A model generated the notes under the pieces. That model ran no database searches and was not told the DNA's origin. It saw only the letters and a list, made by a program, of their open reading frames with translations. A stretch of DNA of 64,000 nucleotides, taken from contig NZ_JAGFNP010000004.1 of assembly GCF_017592475.1 (NCBI RefSeq), positions 310,001 through 374,000 of the forward strand, read 5' to 3'. The stretch is from Glycomyces niveus. GTDB taxonomy: Bacteria > Actinomycetota > Actinomycetes > Mycobacteriales > Micromonosporaceae. Position numbers and translations under genes: made by a program. Each line of letters starts with the position of its first letter. Position 1 is the stretch's first letter. Shown piece by piece: positions 46,171 through 55,540 of this stretch.

Positions 46171-47616
46171 ATGCAGCCCCCTCCCCTGTACCGCGCCCAG
46201 CTCACGGCCGCCTCAGCAGTGCTCGCGGCCGTGCTCGCCGCGCTCAACGGCCGCTACGACTACCACCGCGACGAGCTGTACTTCCGGATGCTCGAGCCCG
46301 CGTGGGGGTACGTGGACCAGCCGCCCCTCACGCCGCTGCTCGGGAAGGCCGCCATCGCGGTGCTCGGGGATTCCTTGTGGGCCTTGAGGTTCCCTTCGAT
46401 CCTGTGCATGGTCGGGCTGTTGTGGATCGGCGCGCTGCTGACGCGCGAACTCGGCGGCGGCAGGGCCGCGCAGGCCCTCTGCGCATGGGGCCTGTCGTTC
46501 GCCGGGGTCGCGCTCGCGTTCGGGCACCAACTCACGACGAACGCGGTCGACCTGCTGGTGTGGACGGCCACACTGCTGTTCGCGGCGCGGGCGCTCCTGC
46601 GCGAGGAGCGGTGGTGGCTCGCGGTCGGCGCGGTGGCCGGGATCGGCCTGTACAACAAGCACCTGGTCGTGCTGCTGCTCCTCAGCCTCGGCCTGGCGCT
46701 GCTCGCGGTCGGACCGCGGAAGGCCCTGGTCTCGCAATGGCTCTGGGCCGGGGCGGCCCTTGCGCTGGTGATCGGCACGCCGAACCTGGTCTACCAGGCG
46801 TTGAACGGCTGGCCGCAGCTCGAGATGGCCGCGGCCATCAACGAGACCGACGGCGCCGAGAACCGCATCCTGCTGCTGCCCTTCCAGTTCCTGCTGCTCG
46901 GACTGTTCCTCGTGCCGGTCTGGATCGCCGGGATCACCGCGCTCCTGCGCCGGCCCGAGTGGCGGCCGGTGCGGGCGCTCGCCGTCGCGTACCCGGTCCT
47001 GCTGGCGGTCACGCTGGCGAGCGGCGGCCAGTTCTACTACCCGATGGGCCTGGTCGTCGCCCTGTACGCGGCCGGGTGCGTCCCGGTCGCGGCCTGGGCG
47101 GCGACGCGGGGCCGGCGCGGCATGCTGGTCACCGCCGTCGTGCTGAACAGCGCGATATCGGCCGTGGTCGCGCTGCCGCTGCTCCCCATCGGCATCGTCG
47201 GCAGCACGCCGATCGCGGCGATGAACAGCTCCGTGCCCGATGGCGTGGGCTGGCGGACCTACACCGACCAGGTGGAGGCCGTCGCCGCAGCGACCCCCGA
47301 TGCCGGAGCCGTCATCACTGCGAACTACGGCGAGGCCGGGGCGCTGGTGCGATACGGGGAGGGCCTGCCGCCGGTCTTCAGCGGCCATAACGCCCTCCAT
47401 GCGTACGGCCCGCCTCCGGCCGATGTCGGCACGGTCGTCACGGTCGGGCTCGACATCGAGGCGCTGCTCCCCTACTTCGACTCGTGCGAGAAGGCCGTCG
47501 AGCTCGACCACGGCCTCGGCATCGACAACGAGGAGCAGGGCGCGGTCGTGGCGGTCTGCGAGGGTCCGCTCCGCTCGTGGGACCGGCTGTGGGTGGAATT
47601 CCAGCATTACAGCTAG
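46171..47616 (+). CDS. GT-C membrane glycosyltransferase (ArnT/PMT-like)
   Basis: 481 aa. About ten hydrophobic helices are seen. The first outside loop carries the acidic pair (YDYHRDELYF), the catalytic site of the GT39/83-type family, and LAFGHQLTTNAVDLL is typical of the second loop. The C-terminal 110 residues are outside, with a conserved ANYGEAG. It transfers a sugar from a polyprenyl-phosphate donor to a protein or envelope glycolipid; the acceptor is unknown. Confidence 0.8.
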   Translation: MQPPPLYRAQLTAASAVLAAVLAALNGRYDYHRDELYFRMLEPAWGYVDQPPLTPLLGKAAIAVLGDSLWALRFPSILCMVGLLWIGALLTRELGGGRAAQALCAWGLSFAGVALAFGHQLTTNAVDLLVWTATLLFAARALLREERWWLAVGAVAGIGLYNKHLVVLLLLSLGLALLAVGPRKALVSQWLWAGAALALVIGTPNLVYQALNGWPQLEMAAAINETDGAENRILLLPFQFLLLGLFLVPVWIAGITALLRRPEWRPVRALAVAYPVLLAVTLASGGQFYYPMGLVVALYAAGCVPVAAWAATRGRRGMLVTAVVLNSAISAVVALPLLPIGIVGSTPIAAMNSSVPDGVGWRTYTDQVEAVAAATPDAGAVITANYGEAGALVRYGEGLPPVFSGHNALHAYGPPPADVGTVVTVGLDIEALLPYFDSCEKAVELDHGLGIDNEEQGAVVAVCEGPLRSWDRLWVEFQHYS

Positions 47617-47685
47617 GCGGCTTTGCGCGAAGGAGGCCCAGCCCTCCGAAAACGAAGAATAATCGGGTTTGAGGAGGTGAGGACC

Positions 47686-48108
47686 ATGGGACAAGCCAGA
47701 GAGGTATTGGACCGGATGACCGAAACGGCCGTCGGCAGGCACGACGTCGACGCGGCCGTCGACCTGTACAGCGACGACGCCGTGATCGTGACGCCCGACG
47801 CCGGCACCATCACGGGCCACGACAAGATCGCCGAGTACTGGCACCAGTTCATCGACGCGTTCCCCGACGGCACCTACGAGACGATCGCGAAACTCGAGAC
47901 CGACGGGCAGGCCGTCGACGAGGGCTACTTCATCGGCACCAACACCGGTGACATGAAGACGCCCACGGGCGAGACGATCCCGGCGACCGGGAAGAAGGTG
48001 AAGCTGCGCAGCTGCGACATCGCCACCGTGAAGGACGGCATGATCACCGAGCACCATCTCTACTTCGACGAATCGGAGTTCATGCGGCAGATGGGACTGA
48101 CCAGCTGA
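47686..48108 (+). CDS. SnoaL-like (NTF2-fold) protein
   Basis: 140 aa from ATG 47686, with GAGGAGG upstream. It has the NTF2 cone fold: VDLYSDDAVIVTPDAGTITG with the paired Asp, EYWHQFIDAFPDGTYE and MITEHHLYFDESEFMRQMGL. The family covers ketosteroid isomerase-like enzymes, polyketide cyclases and stress proteins. No polyketide genes are nearby. The role is unknown. Confidence 0.8.
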   Translation: MGQAREVLDRMTETAVGRHDVDAAVDLYSDDAVIVTPDAGTITGHDKIAEYWHQFIDAFPDGTYETIAKLETDGQAVDEGYFIGTNTGDMKTPTGETIPATGKKVKLRSCDIATVKDGMITEHHLYFDESEFMRQMGLTS

Positions 48109-48126
48109 CCGAACCGAAAACCAACG

Positions 48127-48162
48127 CGCGCGGGCACTGCCGAAATCGGCAGTGCCCGCGCG
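48127..48162. terminator. bidirectional terminator between the SnoaL-like gene and ribH
   Basis: A perfect 16-bp stem (CGCGCGGGCACTGCCG / CGGCAGTGCCCGCGCG) with the loop AAAT, followed by TT, midway between convergent genes. Confidence 0.85.
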
Positions 48163-48171
48163 TTCGCGTTC

Positions 48172-48642
48172 CTAGTCCAGCGAGCGGATCGCCAGCGCGG
48201 CGCCGAGGGCGGCGACGACCGCCTCGTAGCCCTTGTCCTCAGTGGATTCGGGGTAGCCGGCGCGGGCGAGGGCCTGCTCCTGGTTGTCGACGGTGAGCAC
48301 GCCGTGGGCGACCGGGGTCGACTCGTCGAGCGCGACCCGGGTCAGCCCCTCGGTGACGGACTTGCACACGTAATCGAAGTGCGCGGTGCCGCCGCGGATG
48401 ACGGTGCCGAGGGCGACCACGGCGTCGTACCGGCGGGCGAGGGCCTGCGCGGCGATCGGGAGCTCGACGGCCCCGGCCACGTGCAGGACCTTCACGTCGG
48501 CGGCCTTCGCGTCGGCGGCCGCGTCGAGGGCGCGCTTGAGCAGCTGGCCGACGATCTCGGTGTTCCAGTCCGTGGCGACGATGCCGAGGGTGAGCCCGGC
48601 GGCGTCGGGGGCCTTGATCTCGGGTGCTCCGTGTCCGGCCAT
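48172..48642 (-). CDS. ribH: 6,7-dimethyl-8-ribityllumazine synthase
   Basis: 156 aa from ATG 48642. It makes lumazine from the DHBP and pyrimidine precursors. Motifs seen: VATDWNTEIVGQLLKRA, HVAGAVELPIAAQ, VVALGTVIRGGTAHFDYVCK with the catalytic His, and the end of the barrel (GVLTVDNQEQALARAG). It is the last gene of ribE-ribBA-ribH; the gap to ribBA is 2 bases. Confidence 0.95.
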   Translation of the reverse strand: MAGHGAPEIKAPDAAGLTLGIVATDWNTEIVGQLLKRALDAAADAKAADVKVLHVAGAVELPIAAQALARRYDAVVALGTVIRGGTAHFDYVCKSVTEGLTRVALDESTPVAHGVLTVDNQEQALARAGYPESTEDKGYEAVVAALGAALAIRSLD

Positions 48643-48644
48643 GG

Positions 48645-49892
48645 CTATGCGGCTCCCTTGGTGGCGAGGACGGGCGCGGGCAGGCCGCTGAGCAGGTGGC
48701 CCATGCGGTCGCGCTTGGTCGTCAGGTAGGCGAGGTTGTCGGGCGTGGCGTAGGTCGGCAGGGCGACCCGGTCGATGACCTCGAGGCCGTGGCCTTCGAT
48801 GCCGGCGCGCTTCTCCGGGTTGTTGGTCAGCAGGCGCATCGACTTGACGCCGAGGTCTTCGAGGATCTGCGCGCCGATGGCCCAGTCGCGGGCGTCGGCG
48901 GGCAGGCCCAGTTCGAGGTTCGCGTCGACGGTGTCGCGGCCCTGGTCCTGGAGCTGGTAGGCCTGGAGCTTGTGGACCAGGCCGATGCCGCGGCCCTCGT
49001 GGCCGCGCATGTAGAGGACGACGCCGCGGCCTTCGGCCTCGACGGCGCGGAGCGCGGCCTGCAGCTGGGGGCCGCAGTCGCAGCGCAGGGAGCCGAAGGC
49101 GTCGCCGGTCAGGCATTCGGAGTGGACGCGGACGAGCACGTCTTCGCCGTCGCCGATGTCGCCCTTGACGAGGGCGACGTGCTCGTTGCCGTCGAAGACG
49201 GCGCGGTAGCCGATGGCGGTGAACTGGCCGGACTCGAGCGGGAGGCGGGCTTCGGCGAGGCGCTTGACGTGCACCTCGTTGCGCTGGCGCCACTCGGCGA
49301 GGTCGGCGACGGTGATGAGGACGAGATCGTGCTGGTCGGCGAAGGCGCGCAGCTCGGGCAGGCGCATCATCGAGCCGTCGTCGTTGACCATCTCGGAGAT
49401 GGCGGCGACCGGCTGCTTCCCGGCGAGGCGGGCGAGGTCGACGGAGGCCTCGGTGTGGCCGCGGCGGACGAGGACGCCGCCGTCCTTGGCGCGCAGCGGG
49501 ACGACGTGGCCGGGCCGGTTGAGGTCGGTCGCCAGGGTCTCGGGGTCGCCGAGGACCCGGATGGTCTGGGTGCGGTCGGCGGCCGAGATGCCGGTGGTCA
49601 CGCCCTTGCGGGCGTCCACGGAGACGGCGAACGCGGTGCCCTTGTAGTCCTGGTTGGTGTGGTGCGCCGGGGGCAGGTCGAGCCGGTCGGCGGTGTCCGA
49701 GGGCATCGCGACGCAGATGTAGCCGCCGGTGTAGCGCACGGTGAAGGCCAGGAGCTCGGTCGTCGCGTCCTCGGCGGCGAAGACGATGTCGCCTTCGTTC
49801 TCGCGGTCGGTGTCGTCGGCGACGATGACGGGCTTGCCCGCCGCGATCGCGGCGATGGCGTCTTCGATGGAGTCCAGGCGGATCTCGTTCAT
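48645..49892 (-). CDS. ribBA: bifunctional DHBP synthase / GTP cyclohydrolase II
   Basis: 415 aa from ATG 49892, overlapping the ribE stop (ATGA). The RibB half has [15 protein letters not shown] and [14 protein letters not shown]; the RibA half has [19 protein letters not shown] (zinc-binding Cys) and GHEGRGIGL, with the catalytic Arg and Tyr region. It supplies both precursors of lumazine. Control is by the FMN riboswitch upstream of ribE. Confidence 0.95.
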   Translation of the reverse strand: MNEIRLDSIEDAIAAIAAGKPVIVADDTDRENEGDIVFAAEDATTELLAFTVRYTGGYICVAMPSDTADRLDLPPAHHTNQDYKGTAFAVSVDARKGVTTGISAADRTQTIRVLGDPETLATDLNRPGHVVPLRAKDGGVLVRRGHTEASVDLARLAGKQPVAAISEMVNDDGSMMRLPELRAFADQHDLVLITVADLAEWRQRNEVHVKRLAEARLPLESGQFTAIGYRAVFDGNEHVALVKGDIGDGEDVLVRVHSECLTGDAFGSLRCDCGPQLQAALRAVEAEGRGVVLYMRGHEGRGIGLVHKLQAYQLQDQGRDTVDANLELGLPADARDWAIGAQILEDLGVKSMRLLTNNPEKRAGIEGHGLEVIDRVALPTYATPDNLAYLTTKRDRMGHLLSGLPAPVLATKGAA

Positions 49893-50479
49893 GACAGGCT
49901 CCCGGCTGACTGGAGGAGTTTCTCGACGTGCTTGGCGACGACGTCGGTCTCGATGTGGACCTGGTCGCCGACCTGCTTGCGGCCCAGGGTGGTCGCTTCG
50001 AGCGTGGTGGGGATGAGGCCGACGGTGAACTCGTCGCCTTCGATGTGGGCGACGGTGAGCGAGGTGCCGTCGATGGTGATGGAGCCCTTTTCGACCACGT
50101 ACTTGGCGAGGCCTTCGGGGAGGCGGAAGGTGACTTCCTCCCATTCGGCGGCGGGCGTGCGCTTGACGATCTCGGCGACGCCGTCGACGTGGCCCTGCAC
50201 GAGGTGCCCGCCGAGGCGGGTGGTGAGGGTGGCGGCGCGCTCGAGGTTGACGCGGTCGCCGGGCTCGAGCTTGCCGATGACCGAGCGGCGGTAGGTCTCC
50301 TCCATGACGTCGGCGGTGAAGACGTCGCCTTCGACGCTGACGACGGTGAGGCAGACGCCGTTGACGCTGATGGAGTCGCCGAGGGCGGCGTCGGAGGTGA
50401 CGATGGGCCCGCGGACGGCCAGGAACGCTTCACTGGCCTTGACGACTTCGCCGAGTTCTTCGACGATTCCGGTGAACAC
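49889..50479 (-). CDS. ribE: riboflavin synthase alpha chain
   Basis: 196 aa from GTG 50479. It shows two tandem lumazine-binding beta barrels (about 1-95 and 98-190), starting with [12 protein letters not shown] and VNGVCLTVV, repeated as [11 protein letters not shown]. It carries out the last step of riboflavin synthesis. It is the first gene after the FMN riboswitch. No ribD/ribG gene is in this window. Confidence 0.95.
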   Translation of the reverse strand: MFTGIVEELGEVVKASEAFLAVRGPIVTSDAALGDSISVNGVCLTVVSVEGDVFTADVMEETYRRSVIGKLEPGDRVNLERAATLTTRLGGHLVQGHVDGVAEIVKRTPAAEWEEVTFRLPEGLAKYVVEKGSITIDGTSLTVAHIEGDEFTVGLIPTTLEATTLGRKQVGDQVHIETDVVAKHVEKLLQSAGSLS

Positions 50480-50569
50480 GTGTGGATCTCCCTACCTTGC
50501 GACTCGAATCTTCGGTACGCAGGCGGGGGCAAGGGAAAGGCTCGCAGGGGCCACCAGTGGCCTCCCGCG

Positions 50570-50712
50570 TTGCGTCTGCTCCCATCCGGACTTTGACCGT
50601 CGGTCCTGGATTCTCACCAGGTCAACCGTCCGCTGGATGCGGACGGGTCGCGGACTCGCGGCTGTCGCCGCTCACCGCCGGCTCGGAATTTCACCGACCC
50701 CGCTGACGCGCG
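50570..50712 (-). ncRNA. FMN riboswitch (RFN element)
   Basis: Read on the minus strand, the conserved RFN segments appear in order: GGTGAAATTCCGAGCCGGCGG, no more than 21 bases with the family's GTGAAATTCC and CCGGCGG, then a GCGACAGCCGCGAG region, GGTGAGAATCC, GGACCGACGGTCAAAG and TCCGGATGGGAG. The stem formed by both ends closes the aptamer. It lies about 90 bases upstream of ribE and represses the rib operon when FMN binds. Confidence 0.95.
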
Positions 50713-50790
50713 TTTGCTACAAGGAATTGTGCCACGGCATTATTCCGCCGCGATCCCCTCTGTGACGCACCCTACTGATCCGGGGCGTCA

Positions 50791-51777
50791 TCACCGGTCG
50801 TTCGTCCAGAAGACGGGACGGCGGTTGGTGCGGCCGGGGGTGCGGCCCTCGGGGAAGGCCACGTAGTTGCCGGGGTGGGACTTGGCGACGCTCTTGAGGG
50901 TGGTGGCCTCGGCGACGGCCTCGTAGGCGTCGGCGAAGCGGCGCACGGTGGAGAGGGCGACGCCGGTGGAGAGGGTGGGCAGGCGGGAGCGGGTGAGGCG
51001 GCGGGAGGTGCGGTCGGCGTGCTCGATGTAGCCGCGTTCGACGTCGCGCGGTTCGCACAGGGCCCGGACGCGGCGCGCGAAGTGGTCGTTGAGGAAGCCG
51101 GTGACGGCTTCGGCGTGCTCGGGCAGGCACAGGATGGTGAAGTCGTCGCCGCCGACGTGGCCGAGGAAGACCGGGGCGGCGCCGGCGTCGCCGGCGGCGG
51201 CGTAGACGCATTCGGCGAGGGCGCGGATGAACTCGTCGCCGCGCACGAACCCGTACACGTCGTTGACCGCTTTGAACTGGTCGATGTCGATGTAGCACAG
51301 GGCGAACGGGTCGCCGCGCTTGATCCAGGACTGGAGTTCGCGGAGGATCCGGTCGTTGCCGGGCATGCCGGTGAGCGGGGAGGACTCGCGGACCTCGCGG
51401 TGGCGGCGGATCGCCGAGTCGATGCGAGCGGATACCTCGGCGGGGTCGAAGGGCTTGGCGATGTAGTCGTCGGCGCCGGCCTTGAGCCCGGCGATCTTGT
51501 CGGCCGAGGAGGGCTGTGCGCCGAGGAGGATGATCGGCAGGCTCGCGGTTGCCGGGTCGGCGCGAAGCTGGCGGGTGAGGGCGAGGCCGTCGATGAACGG
51601 GAGGTCGGCTTCGAGCAGGACGATGCCGGGGCGGCGGAGCGCGATGCCGGCGAGCGCCTGGTAGCCGTCGCGGGCGAGGGCGGTGTCGAAGCCGTCGGCC
51701 CGCAGCCGCGCCGCGAGGAATTCGGCGATCTCGGGGTCGGCGTCGCTGATGAGGACGAGTTCAGGGGTGTTAGCCAC
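50791..51777 (-). CDS. receiver-GGDEF-like protein with altered key residues
   Basis: 328 aa. Receiver-like domain (1-125): the usual acidic pair is ISDADPE and the phospho-acceptor site reads LLEADLP, so Glu stands where Asp is expected; the Lys (IAKPFD) is kept. The GGDEF-like domain (about 140-290) has YIDIDQFKAVND and the signature GGDDF instead of GGDEF, plus a long insert before a final YVAFPEG. It may be a diguanylate cyclase of reduced activity or a c-di-GMP-binding regulator. It lies directly upstream of the FMN riboswitch, a site held by ribG in mycobacteria. Confidence 0.75.
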   Translation of the reverse strand: MANTPELVLISDADPEIAEFLAARLRADGFDTALARDGYQALAGIALRRPGIVLLEADLPFIDGLALTRQLRADPATASLPIILLGAQPSSADKIAGLKAGADDYIAKPFDPAEVSARIDSAIRRHREVRESSPLTGMPGNDRILRELQSWIKRGDPFALCYIDIDQFKAVNDVYGFVRGDEFIRALAECVYAAAGDAGAAPVFLGHVGGDDFTILCLPEHAEAVTGFLNDHFARRVRALCEPRDVERGYIEHADRTSRRLTRSRLPTLSTGVALSTVRRFADAYEAVAEATTLKSVAKSHPGNYVAFPEGRTPGRTNRRPVFWTNDR

Positions 51778-51829
51778 AGCGCCTACTCGCTGCGGGGCGG
51801 GGGTGGGTGACGGGCGGGCGCATGGCGTG

Positions 51830-52525
51830 TCATCCGGATGATCGCGCCGCGTCGGCGCGGGCGCGCAGGCGCCGGGCCGCTTCGGCGGGGTCGGCCGCGC
51901 CGTAGACGGCGGTGCCGGCGACGAACGCGTCGGCTCCGGCTTCGGCGGCGGCGGCGATGGTGTCGTCGGCGATGCCGCCGTCGACCTCGATGCGGAGCTC
52001 CAGGTGGCCGGAGTCGGCGTGGGCGCGGGCGGTGCGGACCTTGGCGAGCAGCTCGGGCATGAACGCCTGGCCGCCGAAGCCGGCCTTGATCGTCATGATG
52101 AGGAGCGTGTCGAAGGCCGGGAGGATGTCGAGGTAGTCCTCCACTGGCGTGTCGCGGTCGATCGCGAGCCCGGCTTTGGAGCCGGCGGCGTGCAGGTCCT
52201 TGGCGAGGCGGACGGGGTCCTCGGCGGCCTCGGCGTGGAAGGTGACGTTGTAGGCGCCGAGTTCGGCGTAGCCGGGGGCCCAGCGGTCGGGGTTCTCGAT
52301 CATGAGGTGGCAGTCGAGCGGGATGTCCGTGGCGGCCTTGAGGGACTTGACGATCGGCGGGCCGAGGGTGAGGTTGGGAACGAAGTGGTTGTCCATGACG
52401 TCCACATGGAGCCAGTCGACGGCCCCCTCGACCGCGTCGGCCGCTTCGGCGAGGCGGGCGAAGTCCGCCGCCAGCAGGGACGGGGCGATGACGGTGTCGG
52501 CCTGCGCCGTTCGGAACTGTGCCAC
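51830..52525 (-). CDS. rpe: ribulose-phosphate 3-epimerase
   Basis: 231 aa from GTG 52525; the frame extends up to 52567 but the family starts near [12 protein letters not shown]. It is a (beta/alpha)8 barrel: [12 protein letters not shown] with metal-binding His/Asp, [21 protein letters not shown] and IEVDGGIA. It interconverts ribulose-5-P and xylulose-5-P in the pentose phosphate pathway. In mycobacteria it is neighbour of fmt-rsmB and the rib genes, as here. Confidence 0.93.
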   Translation of the reverse strand: MAQFRTAQADTVIAPSLLAADFARLAEAADAVEGAVDWLHVDVMDNHFVPNLTLGPPIVKSLKAATDIPLDCHLMIENPDRWAPGYAELGAYNVTFHAEAAEDPVRLAKDLHAAGSKAGLAIDRDTPVEDYLDILPAFDTLLIMTIKAGFGGQAFMPELLAKVRTARAHADSGHLELRIEVDGGIADDTIAAAAEAGADAFVAGTAVYGAADPAEAARRLRARADAARSSG

Positions 52526-52566
52526 ACGGACAGTGTAGGTCGCGGAACCGCGACGCAGGCCGGACA

Positions 52567-52614
52567 CCGGGCCCTATGTGAGGGCCCGGCGAATGGTCCT
52601 CACATAGGGCCCGG
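52567..52614. terminator. long hairpin terminator between the GH6 gene and rpe
   Basis: A perfect 17-bp stem (CCGGGCCCTATGTGAGG with its complement at 52598-52614) and a 14-base loop, extended by GACA/TGTC with a bulge. It lies 22 bases past the GH6 stop and isolates it from rpe. Confidence 0.8.
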
Positions 52615-52635
52615 GGTGTCGGTGGCGATGTCAGG

Positions 52636-53991
52636 TCAGCAGGGGACGTCCATGTCGGCGGCCGAGCCTGAGGCGACGAAGCCGAAGAGCTCCTTCGTCT
52701 GGCCCGCCGCGACGGAGGCGTTCCAGCCGACGTCCTTGGCGGTGACGTTGGCGCCGGACGAGGTCAGCTGCGTGTTCCAGCTGCTCGTGACCGCCTGGCC
52801 GGAGGGCCAGGTCCACTTCACCGTCCAGCCGTTGACTGCTTGGGCGGGGGTCATGGAGACCTTGCCCTGCCAGCCGCCGTTCCAGGTGCTGACGACGTCG
52901 ATGTGGACGGTGCAGGCGCCCGGTCCGCCCGTGGTGGGGTTGCCCGTCGGACTCGAGGTCGGGCTGGTGACCGGGTCGGTCGGCTCGACCTGGCCGGGCC
53001 AGCCGCTGCCGGCGTTGTTGGCGAGCTGGTAGGCCAGGTCGGGGATGAACTGGCCGGCCGATCCGGCGCAGCCGTCGGCTTCACCGGGGAGCTTGATCCA
53101 CAGGTAGGCGTCGATGCCGGTGACGCCGGTGGCGGTGGTCGGGAACTTGCCGATGGCGCGGCCCGGCGGGTCGCACCAGTCGTTCGGGTTGGGCGGGTTC
53201 AGCGGGCCGTTGCCGTTGCGGCTGGTGTCGATGACGGCGCCCTTGCTCGTGCCGACGATGCCGCGGATCTGCTGCGCGTACGCGGTGGCCTCGTCGGTGG
53301 TGCGGTAGTTGGAGACGTTGAGCGCGAAGCCGTCCGCGTACTGGATGCCGGCGGCCTGGAGGCGCCTGCCGGCTTCGGCGGCGGTGAGCCAGGCCGAGTT
53401 CCCGGCGTCGAGGTAGACCTTGGCGGCCGGGTCGGCGGCGTTGAGCTTCTGGGCCGCATAGGAGAGCGAGGCGTTGATCTCGGCGCGTTCGGCGGCGCTG
53501 TGGCAGTCGTGCGCGAGGATGTCGGGCTCGATGATGATGTACGCGGGGCCGTCGATCTCGTTCGCGATCTGGTCGACCCAGCGCCGGTAGGACGGGTGGT
53601 CGGGCGCGCCGCCGCCGGAGTGGCCGCCGCAGTCGCGGTTGGGGATGCCGTAGACGACCATGGTCGGGGCCGCGCCGGCCGCGGCCGCGCCGTCGACCAC
53701 GGCGGCGACCTGGGCGGCGATGCCGCCGGTGGGGTTGTACTGGGTGAACCAGGTGCCCGCGGGGGTCTCGGCGATCCGGTCGCGGATCATGGACGCGCGC
53801 CAGTCGTTCGGGTTCTGGGCGACCCACCGGGCCGCGCCGGTGTTCGGGTTCGTCCATAGTGCCTGGGCTTGCGCGGTGACGTCCTCCTGCGCGCCCGCGG
53901 TGGGGCCGAGGAGGAAGCCGGTGCTGAGTGCGGCGGCGACCGCGGTGGCCGCTCCCGCGACGATCGCCGCGAGGCGCTGTCGTCGTTTCAT
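52636..53991 (-). CDS. GH6 cellulase with C-terminal CBM2
   Basis: 451 aa from ATG 53991 (AAGGAG upstream). It is secreted by the signal peptide 1-34. The GH6 catalytic domain (about 40-325) has YGIPNRDCGG, IIIEPDILAHDCH with catalytic Asp, and NPPNPNDWCDPPGRAIG. A Pro/Thr/Ser linker (about 330-350) leads to a CBM2 cellulose-binding module with Cys at both ends (ACTVHIDVV to MDVPC) and the exposed Trp residues. It is an endoglucanase or cellobiohydrolase. The gene has its own CebR-like operator and a terminator, and sits between rsmB and rpe, probably as an inserted gene. Confidence 0.94.
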   Translation of the reverse strand: MKRRQRLAAIVAGAATAVAAALSTGFLLGPTAGAQEDVTAQAQALWTNPNTGAARWVAQNPNDWRASMIRDRIAETPAGTWFTQYNPTGGIAAQVAAVVDGAAAAGAAPTMVVYGIPNRDCGGHSGGGAPDHPSYRRWVDQIANEIDGPAYIIIEPDILAHDCHSAAERAEINASLSYAAQKLNAADPAAKVYLDAGNSAWLTAAEAGRRLQAAGIQYADGFALNVSNYRTTDEATAYAQQIRGIVGTSKGAVIDTSRNGNGPLNPPNPNDWCDPPGRAIGKFPTTATGVTGIDAYLWIKLPGEADGCAGSAGQFIPDLAYQLANNAGSGWPGQVEPTDPVTSPTSSPTGNPTTGGPGACTVHIDVVSTWNGGWQGKVSMTPAQAVNGWTVKWTWPSGQAVTSSWNTQLTSSGANVTAKDVGWNASVAAGQTKELFGFVASGSAADMDVPC

Positions 53992-54051
53992 CTGGTGCTC
54001 CTTGGGTCGTCGTGCCGGTAACCCGGGGAAATATTTACCCCTATCTATAAA

Positions 54052-54065
54052 TGGTAGCGCTTCCA
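54052..54065. promoter_or_regulatory. CebR-like operator
   Basis: TGGTAGCGCTTCCA, 14 bases, differs in two positions from the CebR box TGGGAGCGCTCCCA of streptomycetes, a LacI-family repressor site for cellulose-utilisation genes relieved by cellobiose. It lies 61 bases upstream of the GH6 start. Confidence 0.7.
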
Positions 54066-54160
54066 AATCGGTGGGTTTCGATGCCCCACCCGAAAAAACC
54101 GGGCCTCCCGCCGCGACCGGTTCGCACCGGTACGCGGCAGAAGGCCCTCGAGCTGGAGTG

Positions 54161-55540
54161 TTACCGGTTGCCGGTCTTGCGAAGCAGCGCAAGGAACATC
54201 GCGTCGGTGCCGTGGCGGTGCGGCCACAGCTGAGCGAAGTCGCCTCGCTCCGAGCCGGGGACGCGCTTCGTCAGCCAGTCGGGGCGCACGAGCTCCGCTC
54301 CCCCGGCCGCGAGCACCGACTCGACCACTTCGGAGGTCTCCGCGGCCACCGGTGAGCAGGTCACGTACGCGACGACCCCTCCCGGGCGCGCCAGGCGCAG
54401 CCCCGAGGCGAGCAGTTCGCGCTGCAGCGGCACCAGGTCGTCGATGTCGCTGCGCTGCTTGCGCCACCGGGCCTCCGGGCGGCGGCGCAGCGCGCCGAGC
54501 CCTGAGCACGGGGCGTCCACGAGCACCCGGTCGGCGGAGTTCGACTTCCCGAAGGTGCGGCCGTCGCCGGTGTGGACGGTGACGGGCAGGCCGCGCGCCG
54601 CCTTGGCGACGAGCTCGGCCCGGTGCGCCTGGATCTCCACCGCGTCCAACGTCGCTTCCCGTTGGGCCGCAAGGGCACCGAGGAGACCGGTCTTGCCGCC
54701 GGGACCGGCGCACAGGTCGATCCAGGCCTGGTCGGGGCCTTCGAGAGCGGCTTCGGCGAGCTGCACGGCGACCAGCTGGCTGCCCTCGTCCTGCACATGC
54801 GCCAGTCCCGTGGCGACGGCCTTGATGCGGCCGGGGTCGCCGCTGGGCAGGTACACCGCGTACGGCGACCACTGGCCGTGCTCCCCGCCGCGGGTCTCGC
54901 GCGACAGGTCGCCCTTGGTGATCCGGCCCGGCTTGGCGCACAGGTGCACCGGGGGCGCGACGTTGTCAGCCGCCAGCGCGGGCGGCAGCTCCTCGGGGCC
55001 GACGACGGCCTCGAACTCGGCGGCGATCCACTCGGGGTGGGCGTGCCGCAGGGACAGGTCGTGGAGGCGGTCGCCGGTGGCGAGCTCGGCCGTCCACTCC
55101 TCGAGGTCCTTCGCGGCGACCTTGCGCAGCACGGCGTTCGCGAGCCCGGAGACGCGCGGCGAGACGGCGGCCTTGACGAGGCTGACGGTGGTGGCGACGG
55201 CCGCGTGCGGGGGGACGCGCATGTACAGCAGCTGGTAGGCGCCCAGGCAGAGGGCGTCGACGAGGTCCTGCTGGAGTTGGCGCATGTCGCGGCCGGAGGC
55301 GGCGGCGAGGATCGCTTCGAGGGTGCCGAGGCTGCGGAGCGTGCCGTAGGTGAGCTCGGTGGCGAGCGCGGCGTCGCGGCCGGTGTTGTCGGTCTCGGCG
55401 AGCATGCGCGGCAGGACGAGGTTGGCGTAGGCGTTGTCGGCGGTGACGGCGCTGATCGCGTCGAACGCGACGCGGCGCGGGTTCACCTTCGGGCGGTCGC
55501 GGTCAGGCTCACGGCGGCGGTTCCTTCTGTTGTCGCTCAT
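54161..55540 (-). CDS. rsmB: 16S rRNA (cytosine-967-C5)-methyltransferase
   Basis: 459 aa from ATG 55540. The N-terminal NusB-like domain (about 25-160; [14 protein letters not shown]) is followed by the SAM-dependent m5C methyltransferase: [35 protein letters not shown] with the catalytic Cys, and [10 protein letters not shown] with the second Cys. It starts within the fmt stop (ATGA). Confidence 0.93.
   Translation of the reverse strand: MSDNRRNRRREPDRDRPKVNPRRVAFDAISAVTADNAYANLVLPRMLAETDNTGRDAALATELTYGTLRSLGTLEAILAAASGRDMRQLQQDLVDALCLGAYQLLYMRVPPHAAVATTVSLVKAAVSPRVSGLANAVLRKVAAKDLEEWTAELATGDRLHDLSLRHAHPEWIAAEFEAVVGPEELPPALAADNVAPPVHLCAKPGRITKGDLSRETRGGEHGQWSPYAVYLPSGDPGRIKAVATGLAHVQDEGSQLVAVQLAEAALEGPDQAWIDLCAGPGGKTGLLGALAAQREATLDAVEIQAHRAELVAKAARGLPVTVHTGDGRTFGKSNSADRVLVDAPCSGLGALRRRPEARWRKQRSDIDDLVPLQRELLASGLRLARPGGVVAYVTCSPVAAETSEVVESVLAAGGAELVRPDWLTKRVPGSERGDFAQLWPHRHGTDAMFLALLRKTGNR

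Noticed and set aside
45060-46247. Continuous minus-strand frame extending the TetR protein upstream
   Set aside because: It overlaps the NmrA-like gene completely and the TetR family start is at 45059.
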